Of a DNA stretch of 64,000 bases, positions 46,505 to 53,221 are shown piece after piece. The position numbers and the translations under genes were made by a program. The notes beneath the pieces were generated by a model. That model was not told the DNA's origin. It ran no database searches and saw only the letters and a program-made list of their open reading frames with translations. How positions within the stretch are numbered: the first letter of the stretch is position 1; each line of letters starts with the position of its first letter. The DNA comes from JBCCXL01 sp039191605. GTDB taxonomy: Bacteria > Acidobacteriota > Thermoanaerobaculia > Multivoradales > JAHZIX01. The DNA is taken from the NCBI GenBank assembly GCA_039191605.1, contig JBCCXL010000022.1:1-64000 (forward strand), in the 5' to 3' direction.

Positions 46505-46538
46505 AATCGTGACTCATGCACCTAAGCACATGACTCAC
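46505..46538. promoter_or_regulatory. Candidate operator: paired TGACTCA sites in the divergent promoter
   Basis: Two TGACTCA heptamers (46510-46516 and 46531-46537) are 21 bp apart, two helical turns, and sit within a near-perfect inverted repeat GTGACTCATG/CATGACTCAC (46509-46518 and 46529-46538, one mismatch). The site lies midway between the NRPS-1 start (46176) and the decarboxylase start (46881). The 12-mer AATCGTGACTCA (46505-46516) recurs exactly at 27181-27192 upstream of NRPS-3. Binding by a shared regulator is inferred. Confidence 0.5.
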
Positions 46539-46843
46539 TGTCCCACTCTGGCCAGCGCCTCGCACACCCCTGTCGAGGCGAGGTCAAACTTTGTCTAGGT
46601 GTGGGAGCCCTCCACCACCTGGCACGACTGAATTCCTCACATCCGTTCGCCAATCCTTGCTTCAGGTTCAAGTCAATGGATCGTGCGAACGTTCTTTTTC
46701 TGATGAGTTTCTATGCTCAGGAGACGGCCGACTCACTCTCCCGCTCGCCGGGATAGGAGTCGGAACAAGTACCGTATCTTCCGCCCGGCCTGCGCCGCGC
46801 AACGCGCCGGGCTTCTGGACACCGCTACTCCACTCCACGGTGT

Positions 46844-46867
46844 CTTGAACATGACGATCCGTTCAAG
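46844..46867 (+). promoter_or_regulatory. Hairpin over the ribosome-binding site of the SpeD-like gene
   Basis: A perfect 7-bp inverted repeat, CTTGAAC (46844-46850) and GTTCAAG (46861-46867), with a 10-nt loop. The right arm runs into the strong Shine-Dalgarno AAGGAGG (46865-46871), so the hairpin would cover its first bases. An alternative ATG (46851) lies in the loop. It may control translation or be an operator. Confidence 0.4.
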
Positions 46868-46880
46868 GAGGACCATCACC

Positions 46881-47339
46881 ATGGCCAGCGCGAATCGCCT
46901 GACCGACACGCCGCCGGAGGATGCTGCCTGGGGCATTCAGCTCATCGTCGATTGTTTCGGCGTCGACTATGACGTTTGCTGCGACCTCAACCGAGGCTAC
47001 GAGTTCCTCGACCAGATTTGCCAGCACTTGAAGATGACCAAGCAAACCCAGCCCTACATCTTCAAGACCTGCGAAACCACCTTCCCTGGCCGCCCGGGCT
47101 ACAGTGGTTGGGTGCCGATCATCGAGAGCGGCATTCAGGTTCATACCTCTGCGTACAAGAACTTCATCAGCGTGGACGTCTACTCCTGCAAGGACTTCGA
47201 TGACACAGATGTCGTTGATTTCGTGAAGAATTTCTTCCGGCCGGAGCGCGTACAGACCGCAACTCTGATGCGCGGTACTGGATACCTTCGTCATCGCATC
47301 TCGGAGCCAGAGCCCGAGCCCGCCGGCACCGTCGGCTGA
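46881..47339 (+). CDS. speD: SpeD-family pyruvoyl-dependent decarboxylase (S-adenosylmethionine decarboxylase-like)
   Basis: The protein is 152 aa. It aligns with short bacterial AdoMet decarboxylases: 'GIQLIVDCFGVDYDVCCDL' corresponds to the first strand and helix, 'IIESGIQVHTSAYKNFISVDVYSC' to the self-cleavage and active-site segment. The expected pyruvoyl Ser (S83, after E82), catalytic His (H88) and Cys (C103) are all at the right spacing. The residue after the serine, normally His (ESH), is Gly. The family normally makes decarboxylated AdoMet for spermidine; some SpeD relatives have changed substrate to ornithine or arginine, so the actual substrate is open. The start at 46881 has AAGGAGG nine bases upstream. 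It is divergent from NRPS-1, with no spermidine synthase nearby. Confidence 0.78.
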   Translation: MASANRLTDTPPEDAAWGIQLIVDCFGVDYDVCCDLNRGYEFLDQICQHLKMTKQTQPYIFKTCETTFPGRPGYSGWVPIIESGIQVHTSAYKNFISVDVYSCKDFDDTDVVDFVKNFFRPERVQTATLMRGTGYLRHRISEPEPEPAGTVG

Positions 47340-47355
47340 TCAAACTGCGGGCGTG

Positions 47356-47378
47356 GAGGCTCCCGAGCTGGGAGCCTC
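47356..47378 (+). terminator. Hairpin downstream of the SpeD-like gene
   Basis: A perfect 9-bp stem GAGGCTCCC/GGGAGCCTC with a 5-nt loop starts 17 bp after the stop codon. No T-run follows, so it may act as a weak or Rho-assisted terminator or an mRNA end stabiliser. Confidence 0.55.
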
Positions 47379-47596
47379 TGAGCCTTTGCGGCAGGACCTT
47401 CCCTGCTTTAGCTGACGTTCCGGCGGTAACGCCTCGTCAGCACGCAACCCAGCGATCGACTCTCAACGTCGGCGCTGGAGCAATTCAAAGCTAGCGATTC
47501 CAAGCCTCTGACACCCTGCGATCCCCGTGGGGTGTTCCACCCCTGCCTTGTTCCCCCATCAACTCCATACCCGCGATTCTCTCCGGAGGAGCTTTC

Positions 47597-49636
47597 ATGT
47601 CCCGACTGCGTTGCTACGCCATCGCGGCCTGTGCCGTGCTGGCGCTGGCCCTCATCGTTACTCCGACCCCAAGTCAAGCCGAAATCACTTATCAGGACAT
47701 CGTGCTGGACGGCAGCTCGGGAATCGAGTGGGAGCGCACCCCCTCGCCCCGTCTCGCCCGTCGTCAGGCCATCGTCGACCAGAGCCCCATTCCCAACGCC
47801 GACTTCGGCACGATCCGCACCAACGAGAGCCCGCAGAAGGGCTGGGGCAACCCCGGCGTCGGCATCTTCGACTACGACAACGACGGTGACCTGGACATCT
47901 ACGTCCCCAACGGCCCCGGCACCGCCAACAGCCTCTTCGCCAACCAATACGCCAACGGCGGCGGGCTGACCTTCGTCGACGTCGGCGTGACCTCCGGCGC
48001 CGATGCCACCGCCCAGGATTCCGCCGCCGTCTGCGCCGGCGATATCGACAACGACGGCGACCAGGACCTCTACGTGCTCGGCACCGGCGAGGCCAACATC
48101 TTCTTCGAGAACAACGGTGACGGCACCTTCACCGACGTCACCGACTTCGCCGGCGTGGCCGGCGACGGCCGTCACGCCGTGGGCTGCTCCTTCGGCGACG
48201 TCGACAACGATGGCTACCTCGACGTGGTGGTCGGCAACAGCTACGACGACTGGGGCCACCGCATCCCCGTGTTCACCATCGGCCCGACCTACGACGGCAT
48301 GGAGCACAACTACCTCTTCCACAACCAGGGCGACGGTAGCTTTGCCGACGTCTCCGAGGCCTCCGGCATCCAAGAGGTCTCCAACATGCCCGCCGGTGCC
48401 TTCACCTGGGCCATCGCCATGGTCGACTACGACCAGGACGGCGATATCGATATCGTCTCCGCCGACAACCAGGGCGGCACCCCGCAGGACGAGACCGAAG
48501 AGCGCGGCTACAACCGGATCTTCCAGAACGACGGCGCCGGTAACTTCACCGACGTCACCTTCGCCGCCGGCCTGAACATCTTCGGCGGCTGGATGGGTCT
48601 CGACTTCGCCGACCTCAACTGCGACGGCTACCTGGACTTCTTCTCCACCAACCTCGGCTACCTCGGTGCCGGTCAGCCCTCCCGCTGGTTCCTCGGCGGC
48701 CCCGGCGGCGTCTTCACCGACCCCGGTATCGGAGACCTCGGCATGACCCCCTTCGGCTGGGGCACCTCGATGCTCGACTACGACAACGACGGGGACGCCG
48801 ACATCATCTACCACGGCGGCGTGGACATCCTCTCGGTCATCGACATGGACAACCCCGGCGTGCTGCTGGAGAACGAGGGCAACTGCACCGCTGACTTCCG
48901 CTGGGCGGAAGAGGCCTTCACCACCGAGCACATCAACCGCACCGTGCACGGCGTCGCCGTCGGCGACCTCAACCACGACGGTTTCGAGGACATCGTCTCG
49001 GTGTCGAACTTCAACATCGGCGAGATCTTCGCGGTGCCCTATGTCGGCACCTTCTTCCCGCCCTTCGACTCTCCCTTCGACCCGGTCTCCCTGGCTGGCG
49101 TCGGCTTCTCCAGCCGCGTTACCTCCGGCTTCCAGACCTACCTGGATCCGGAGATCGTTCCCGGCTCCCTGTCGGTGGAGATCAGCAGCGCCGACAACGG
49201 CAACGGCTGGGTCGAGGTCCACACCGCCGGCTCCTACGGCGTGATCAACGACGGCACGGTGAACCGTGACGGCATCGGCGCCGTGGTGAGCTTCACCCCC
49301 CGCAACGGCACCACCGCCATCCGCCCGATCATCGGTGGCTCCAGCTACTCCTCTCAGGATGCCCTGGCGGCCAACTTCGGTCTCGGCACCGAGAAGCGCG
49401 GCACCGTGGACGTGCTGTGGCCCGGCGGCGTCCGCAACCGCCTCTACAACGTGCGCTCCGGCAGCGTGGTCACCTTCCCGGAGATCCCCTGCAGCTACGA
49501 CTCCGGCGACGGCTTCCTCAGCTACCTCGGCTGCCTGCGGAGCTCCCTCAATGGCCTGTCGGATGCCGGCGTGATCTCTCGTCCGGATCGGGCGCGCTTC
49601 CTGCTCTCCGGCATTCGCGCCTACTTCGACAACTGA
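47597..49636 (+). CDS. CRTAC1-family secreted protein with VCBS/FG-GAP repeats and ASPIC/UnbV domain
   Basis: The protein is 679 aa. A signal peptide covers ~1-28 (ACAVLALALIVTPTPSQA). Seven calcium-binding-type repeats of the pattern D-x-D-x-D-G-x-x-D-I follow (DYDNDGDLDIYV, DIDNDGDQDLYV, DVDNDGYLDVVV, DYDQDGDIDIVS, DLNCDGYLDFFS, DYDNDGDADIIY, DLNHDGFEDIVS), forming a predicted beta-propeller. Near 560-635 the segment GTVDVLWPGGVRNRLYNVRSGSVVTFPEI is the UnbV/ASPIC domain that defines CRTAC1-like proteins. Exported, probably extracellular or outer-membrane associated; the ligand is unknown. A strong GGAGGAGC lies just upstream of the ATG, and an intrinsic terminator follows. No link to the NRPS locus is visible. 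Confidence 0.92.
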   Translation: MSRLRCYAIAACAVLALALIVTPTPSQAEITYQDIVLDGSSGIEWERTPSPRLARRQAIVDQSPIPNADFGTIRTNESPQKGWGNPGVGIFDYDNDGDLDIYVPNGPGTANSLFANQYANGGGLTFVDVGVTSGADATAQDSAAVCAGDIDNDGDQDLYVLGTGEANIFFENNGDGTFTDVTDFAGVAGDGRHAVGCSFGDVDNDGYLDVVVGNSYDDWGHRIPVFTIGPTYDGMEHNYLFHNQGDGSFADVSEASGIQEVSNMPAGAFTWAIAMVDYDQDGDIDIVSADNQGGTPQDETEERGYNRIFQNDGAGNFTDVTFAAGLNIFGGWMGLDFADLNCDGYLDFFSTNLGYLGAGQPSRWFLGGPGGVFTDPGIGDLGMTPFGWGTSMLDYDNDGDADIIYHGGVDILSVIDMDNPGVLLENEGNCTADFRWAEEAFTTEHINRTVHGVAVGDLNHDGFEDIVSVSNFNIGEIFAVPYVGTFFPPFDSPFDPVSLAGVGFSSRVTSGFQTYLDPEIVPGSLSVEISSADNGNGWVEVHTAGSYGVINDGTVNRDGIGAVVSFTPRNGTTAIRPIIGGSSYSSQDALAANFGLGTEKRGTVDVLWPGGVRNRLYNVRSGSVVTFPEIPCSYDSGDGFLSYLGCLRSSLNGLSDAGVISRPDRARFLLSGIRAYFDN

Positions 49637-49673
49637 TCCAGCTCAGCTGAGCTGAATTCCTTCGATTTTTGAT

Positions 49674-49727
49674 ACTCGCCCTCTCGGCGAGTGATCTTCC
49701 GGGGAGCCTATCGGGCTCTCCGTTTTT
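49674..49727 (+). terminator. Tandem hairpins ending in a T-run after the CRTAC1 gene
   Basis: The first hairpin is ACTCGCC/GGCGAGT (49674-49680 and 49686-49692). The second is GGGGAGCC (49701-49708) paired with a GGCTCTCC arm (to 49721), one G-U pair, followed by TTTTT at 49723-49727. This is a classical intrinsic terminator 40-90 bp after the stop codon. Confidence 0.85.
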
Positions 49728-49761
49728 ATTTGGTCCCCACCTCTCAAAACCGCGCCTCCCC

Positions 49762-49825
49762 AAACCACCGCCCCCCAAAGCCACCGCTCTCCCAAGCCAC
49801 CGCTCTCCAAAGCCACCGCTCCCAC
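49762..49825 (+). repeat. C-rich 16-bp tandem repeat, rut-like
   Basis: Four 16-bp units start at 49762, 49778, 49794 and 49810 (core AAGCCACCGCTCT), in a stretch to about 49865 that is very rich in C and poor in G on the plus strand. Such C-over-G bias is typical of Rho loading sites, so it may back up the intrinsic terminator just upstream. Nothing else is seen between 49866 and the stop of the next gene at 50049. Confidence 0.75.
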
Positions 49826-50048
49826 CCCCAAGAAACCAGCGAAACCCCCCAGCCCCCCTAGCTCCTGAGATCCCGAACTTGCCGATGATAGACCTCTAGC
49901 TCTCCGCCCCTCCGCTTCCCGCTCCCAGTCCCTCGATCCGCGCCTTGGCGAGCAGCCAGCAGCAGCTCACCGCGCAGGATGAGGATCTCTCAGAAGCGCA
50001 GCGAGGGACTCAGAGAATGCCTACATCAAGCCCGAGAGGCCCGAGGAT

Positions 50049-50789
50049 TCAGCGGCTCAAACGCCTCAGCAGCGGCAGCTCTTCCGGAGCCGGCCCAGCA
50101 TCGGGATAGCGCTCGATGCTCGCCTCTTCTCGCAGTCGCCGGCCCCAGCTCTCGATCTCGCGGTTCAGCCGCTGCTCCCGCAGCACGCCGCGAATCTGTC
50201 CTCGCACTTCCTCCAGCGGCGGTGGCTCATTGCCCCGAGCGGATCCCAGCTGGGGGACCAGAACCTCGCGATAGTAGCGCTCTACCTCCTCCGCCGAGAT
50301 GAACACCCGGGGACCGAGGCGCTCCTCGATGTAGGTCAGCACCATCAGCTGGCGGGTGAGCCATTGGGCGAGGGTATCGACGCTCATGTCGAGGGCTTCC
50401 AGGGTCGCGGCGAAGCTCTGCTCGTCCTCGAAGCGAGCCCGCACCGCCGCCACCTGCTCTTCCACGATTTCCACCGGCACCTGCTCGAAGCCGAAGCGCT
50501 CCACCGCCTGAAAGCGCAGCCGCTGCTCCACCAGAACGTCGAGCACCCGGTCCAGATACTGCTGGTCCCCCTCCTGCGGCCCCCGGGGCACGATCCCCAG
50601 GGCCACCGCCCGATGGACGTCAGAAGCCAGGACCGGATCTTCATCTACCACCGCGACGATTCGGTCCAGCGATTGGGCAGCCCCTTCCTCAGCCTCTCCC
50701 TGGGCGAGGGCGGGAGCTCCTAGGCTCCACAACAAGGCCACCCACAGCAAGATCGATCCCAGGACCGCCTTTGCGGCCATGCCCCGCAT
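50049..50789 (-). CDS. SurA-N-like secreted protein without PPIase domain
   Basis: About 246 aa. A signal peptide (AAKAVLGSILLWVALLWSLGAPALAQG) precedes 'LDRIVAVVDEDPVLASDVHRAVALGIV', which resembles the SurA N-terminal opening. It continues with helical segments (LDRVLDVLVEQRLRFQAVERFGF, IEERLGPRVFISAEEVERYYREVL) as in the SurA chaperone core. The chain ends after ~246 residues with no parvulin domain, so it is probably a periplasmic chaperone-like protein and not an isomerase. ATGs at 50789 and 50780 are both possible starts; the signal peptide fits either, and neither has a strong Shine-Dalgarno. It is divergent from rsmI. Confidence 0.75.
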   Translation of the reverse strand: MRGMAAKAVLGSILLWVALLWSLGAPALAQGEAEEGAAQSLDRIVAVVDEDPVLASDVHRAVALGIVPRGPQEGDQQYLDRVLDVLVEQRLRFQAVERFGFEQVPVEIVEEQVAAVRARFEDEQSFAATLEALDMSVDTLAQWLTRQLMVLTYIEERLGPRVFISAEEVERYYREVLVPQLGSARGNEPPPLEEVRGQIRGVLREQRLNREIESWGRRLREEASIERYPDAGPAPEELPLLRRLSR

Positions 50790-50994
50790 CGTGCTGCGAC
50801 TCAGCGGCAGAAGCTCTGCCCCCGAGAGACGGGATTTGATCAGCGCGAGCTCGGTAGTCGAGCGACGAAGCCATGAGTTCAGCATGCCCATGGACGGCAT
50901 GCTAGCATCCACGATCCATCCCGCTTCACTCCTCGAAACAAGACGTAAGAGCAAGGCCTTTCGCCTTGGTTTCCTCGCTCTACCCCACCCCTCC

Positions 50995-51723
50995 ATGACC
51001 GGAACCCTGCGCCTCATCGCCACCCCCATCGGGCAGCTGGACGATCTTTCCCCTCGGGCTCGGCAGGCTCTGGAGGAGGCGGACCTCGTGGCCTGTGAAG
51101 ACACCCGCCGCACCGGCTGGCTGCTCTCCCAGCTGGGCTTCAAGCGGCCACTGCTCTCCCTCCACGAGCACAACGAGCGCCATCGGCTGCAGCGGGTGCT
51201 CTCCCTGCTGGAACGCGGCGAGACCGTCGCCCTGGTCTCCGATGCCGGCACTCCCCTAGTCTCCGACCCTGGATTCTTGGTGGTCCGGGCAGCGGCCGAC
51301 GCGGGCCACCGGGTGGAAGCGCTGCCGGGCCCTTCCGCCGGCCTCTGCGCCCTGGTGGTCTCCGGCCTGCCTCCCTTCCCCCACACCTTCCTGGGCTTCC
51401 CTCCCCCCAAGCGAGGCAAGCGCCAAACCTTCTTCCGGCGCTACTCGGAGCTGGGCCACACCCTGCTCTACTTCGAAGCCCCCCACCGACTGCTCAAGAG
51501 CCTCGGCGATGCTCTCGAAGTGTTGGGCGACCGGCCCGCCGTCGTAGCCCGCGAGCTCACCAAGACCCACGAGGAGGTCGTGCGAGGCAGCCTGTCGGAA
51601 ATCCTGCAGGACTTCAGCTCCCGCCCCTCCATCAAGGGGGAATTCGTGGTGGTCGTCGCCTCCGCGGAGTATTCGCCACCGAAGGTCCAGGATCCCGAGG
51701 ACGACCCGACCTCAGAGGAGTAG
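50995..51723 (+). CDS. rsmI: 16S rRNA (cytidine-1402-2'-O)-methyltransferase RsmI
   Basis: The protein is 242 aa, a tetrapyrrole-methylase-fold enzyme that methylates C1402 of 16S rRNA in the ribosomal P site. It shows TLRLIATPIGQLDDLSPRA (usually TPIGNLxD; here Gln), VACEDTRRTGWLL, SLHEHNE, ALVSDAGTPLVSDPGFLVV, EALPGPSAGLCALVVSGL, FLGFPPPKRGKR and RELTKTHEEVVRGSL, all diagnostic. It is shorter than the E. coli enzyme at the C-terminus. I chose the ATG at 50995 because conserved sequence starts right there; the open frame upstream to 50779 is unlike the family. No Shine-Dalgarno is evident, so it may be leaderless or weakly translated. It is convergent with the cysteine desulfurase. Confidence 0.95.
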   Translation: MTGTLRLIATPIGQLDDLSPRARQALEEADLVACEDTRRTGWLLSQLGFKRPLLSLHEHNERHRLQRVLSLLERGETVALVSDAGTPLVSDPGFLVVRAAADAGHRVEALPGPSAGLCALVVSGLPPFPHTFLGFPPPKRGKRQTFFRRYSELGHTLLYFEAPHRLLKSLGDALEVLGDRPAVVARELTKTHEEVVRGSLSEILQDFSSRPSIKGEFVVVVASAEYSPPKVQDPEDDPTSEE

Positions 51724-51803
51724 GGCCGTAAAAAGAGAGCGCGAGCAGCACCGCCCGGCTTGAGGGGCAGGCGCGGAGGCGCAATTACCGGAACCAGAGC
51801 GCT

Positions 51804-53045
51804 CTACACCAAGACGCCGTGACGCAGCGCTGAAACCTCGTGCGCCAAGGCCGCGACGAAGGCCTCGACCTGCTCGTGCTCGTTGACCGCACCGAAGCTC
51901 ACCCGCAGGGTCGCGCTAGCCATCGCTGATGACGCGCCAAGGGCCCCTAGAGCCCCGGAGGGAGCTCCGCCGTCGTGACAGGCCGCCCCGGTGGAAACGG
52001 CGAAGCCGGCACCGTCAAGGCGGCGGGCCAGCTGCGCCGCCACCACCCCCGGAAAGGCGATGCTGGAAGTATTCGGCAGCCGAGGGGCCCCGCGGCCCCA
52101 GATCTCGTGGGGCTGAAGGCTGGGCTCCGCCGCCACCGCCGCCTCGAAGGCGTCTCTCAGCTCACGGCTATGCTCGTGGCGGAATTCCAGCTCCTGCTGG
52201 GCCCACCGCGCCGCGGCGCCGAAGCCCACGATAGCGGCCACGTTCTCGGTCCCCGCCCGGCGCCCCCCTTCCTGCCCGGCGCCGGCGGCGAGGGATTCCG
52301 CCGTGAGCCCCGGGCGCACCCACAGCGCGGCGGCTCCCAGGGGGCCATAGAGCTTGTGGGCCCCCAGGGTGAGATAGTCCACTCCCAGAGCTTCGACCCC
52401 CAGCGGCACCTTCCCCGGCGCCTGAACCGCATCGCAGAGCAGCGGCACTCCCCGGCGCCGGGCCGCGGCCGCGACCTCCGCCACCGGCTGCAGGGTTCCG
52501 ATCTCGTTCTGCGCCAGCATCAGGCAAAGCAAGACCGTCTCCTCCCGCATCGCCTCCGCCATCGCCGCGGCGCTCACTACGCCGTCGGGCCCTGGCGCGA
52601 CCCGGGTGGCGCTCATGCCCAGCTCCTCCCAGCGGGCCACCGCGGCGTCCACGCTGGGGTGCTCGAAAGCCGAGAGCACCACGTGCCCGCAACCGCCGGC
52701 TTCACGGGCGACGGTGTTGATCACCGCGTTGTTGGCCTCGGTTCCGGAGGCGGTAAAAATCACCTCCTCGGGCTTCGCCTCCAGCAGCGCCGCCACCTGC
52801 TCGCGGGCGGCCTCGACCGCAGCGCTGGCATCGCGACCAAAGGCATGAGCGGAGGAAGGATTGCCCCAGCGTCCCCAGCGGCCGCCACCGGCTCTCTCTC
52901 CATGCCCCAATGACGGGTCCAAAGAACCGAGGAGCCATGGCAACATCGCCTCCCCGACTCGGGGATCCAGAGGAGTGGTGGCGTTATGGTCTAGGTAGAC
53001 GTGATCTAGAGAGGCTGCGGAGGGAGAGTTCGATGCTTCACTCAT
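51804..53045 (-). CDS. Cysteine desulfurase (NifS/IscS-like aminotransferase class V)
   Basis: The protein is 413 aa. It starts with VYLDHNATTPLDPRV, then GNPSSAHAFGRDA, FTASGTEANNAVI, AFEHPSV, LMLAQNEIGTLQPV and CDAVQAPGKVPL. The PLP lysine is in TLGAHKLYGPLG (about residue 229), RRAGTENVAAIVGF follows, and a persulfide-accepting Cys lies in STGAACHDGGAPSG (about residue 355). It should remove sulfur from cysteine for Fe-S or thiolation chemistry. Compared with IscS there is an extra Gly/Arg-rich insertion (SLGHGERAGGGRWGRW) just before GNPSS. The start at 53045 is chosen because homology begins about 15 residues later; the upstream open frame to 53201 is Arg-rich and unlike the family. No IscU or regulator is adjacent. 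Confidence 0.93.
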   Translation of the reverse strand: MSEASNSPSAASLDHVYLDHNATTPLDPRVGEAMLPWLLGSLDPSLGHGERAGGGRWGRWGNPSSAHAFGRDASAAVEAAREQVAALLEAKPEEVIFTASGTEANNAVINTVAREAGGCGHVVLSAFEHPSVDAAVARWEELGMSATRVAPGPDGVVSAAAMAEAMREETVLLCLMLAQNEIGTLQPVAEVAAAARRRGVPLLCDAVQAPGKVPLGVEALGVDYLTLGAHKLYGPLGAAALWVRPGLTAESLAAGAGQEGGRRAGTENVAAIVGFGAAARWAQQELEFRHEHSRELRDAFEAAVAAEPSLQPHEIWGRGAPRLPNTSSIAFPGVVAAQLARRLDGAGFAVSTGAACHDGGAPSGALGALGASSAMASATLRVSFGAVNEHEQVEAFVAALAHEVSALRHGVLV

Positions 53046-53221
53046 GCGACGAGTGTATCGCCATCGCTCCGGCGGAATTCTTCTCCACTCCTTCGGGGTT
53101 CTCATCCATCGACTCTTTTCATCTCGTCGCCGAATCGACGCTGACTTGAGGCCTCCATGGCGGATCCCCTCCTCCGCCCCGGCCCACGGCCCTCGCCCCA
53201 TCGCTCCAGGAGCTCACCATC

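Larger units (their letters stand above)
46177..46880. other. Divergent intergenic region between NRPS-1 and the SpeD-like gene
   Basis: About 700 bp with no convincing gene. The half next to NRPS-1 is GC-rich; the middle and the half next to the decarboxylase gene have lower GC, fitting a divergent promoter region. It contains the paired TGACTCA sites at 46510-46537 and the hairpin at 46844-46867. Open frames here, such as 46239-46469 plus, have no recognisable content. Confidence 0.6.

Noticed and set aside
47408..49222. 604-aa minus-strand frame opposite the CRTAC1 gene
   Set aside because: It is a Val/Gly/Asp-rich shadow of the calcium-binding repeats, with no domain.
50790..51419. Long N-terminal extension of the SurA-N-like protein
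   Set aside because: It would run antisense through rsmI; the secretion signal begins at 50789 or 50780.
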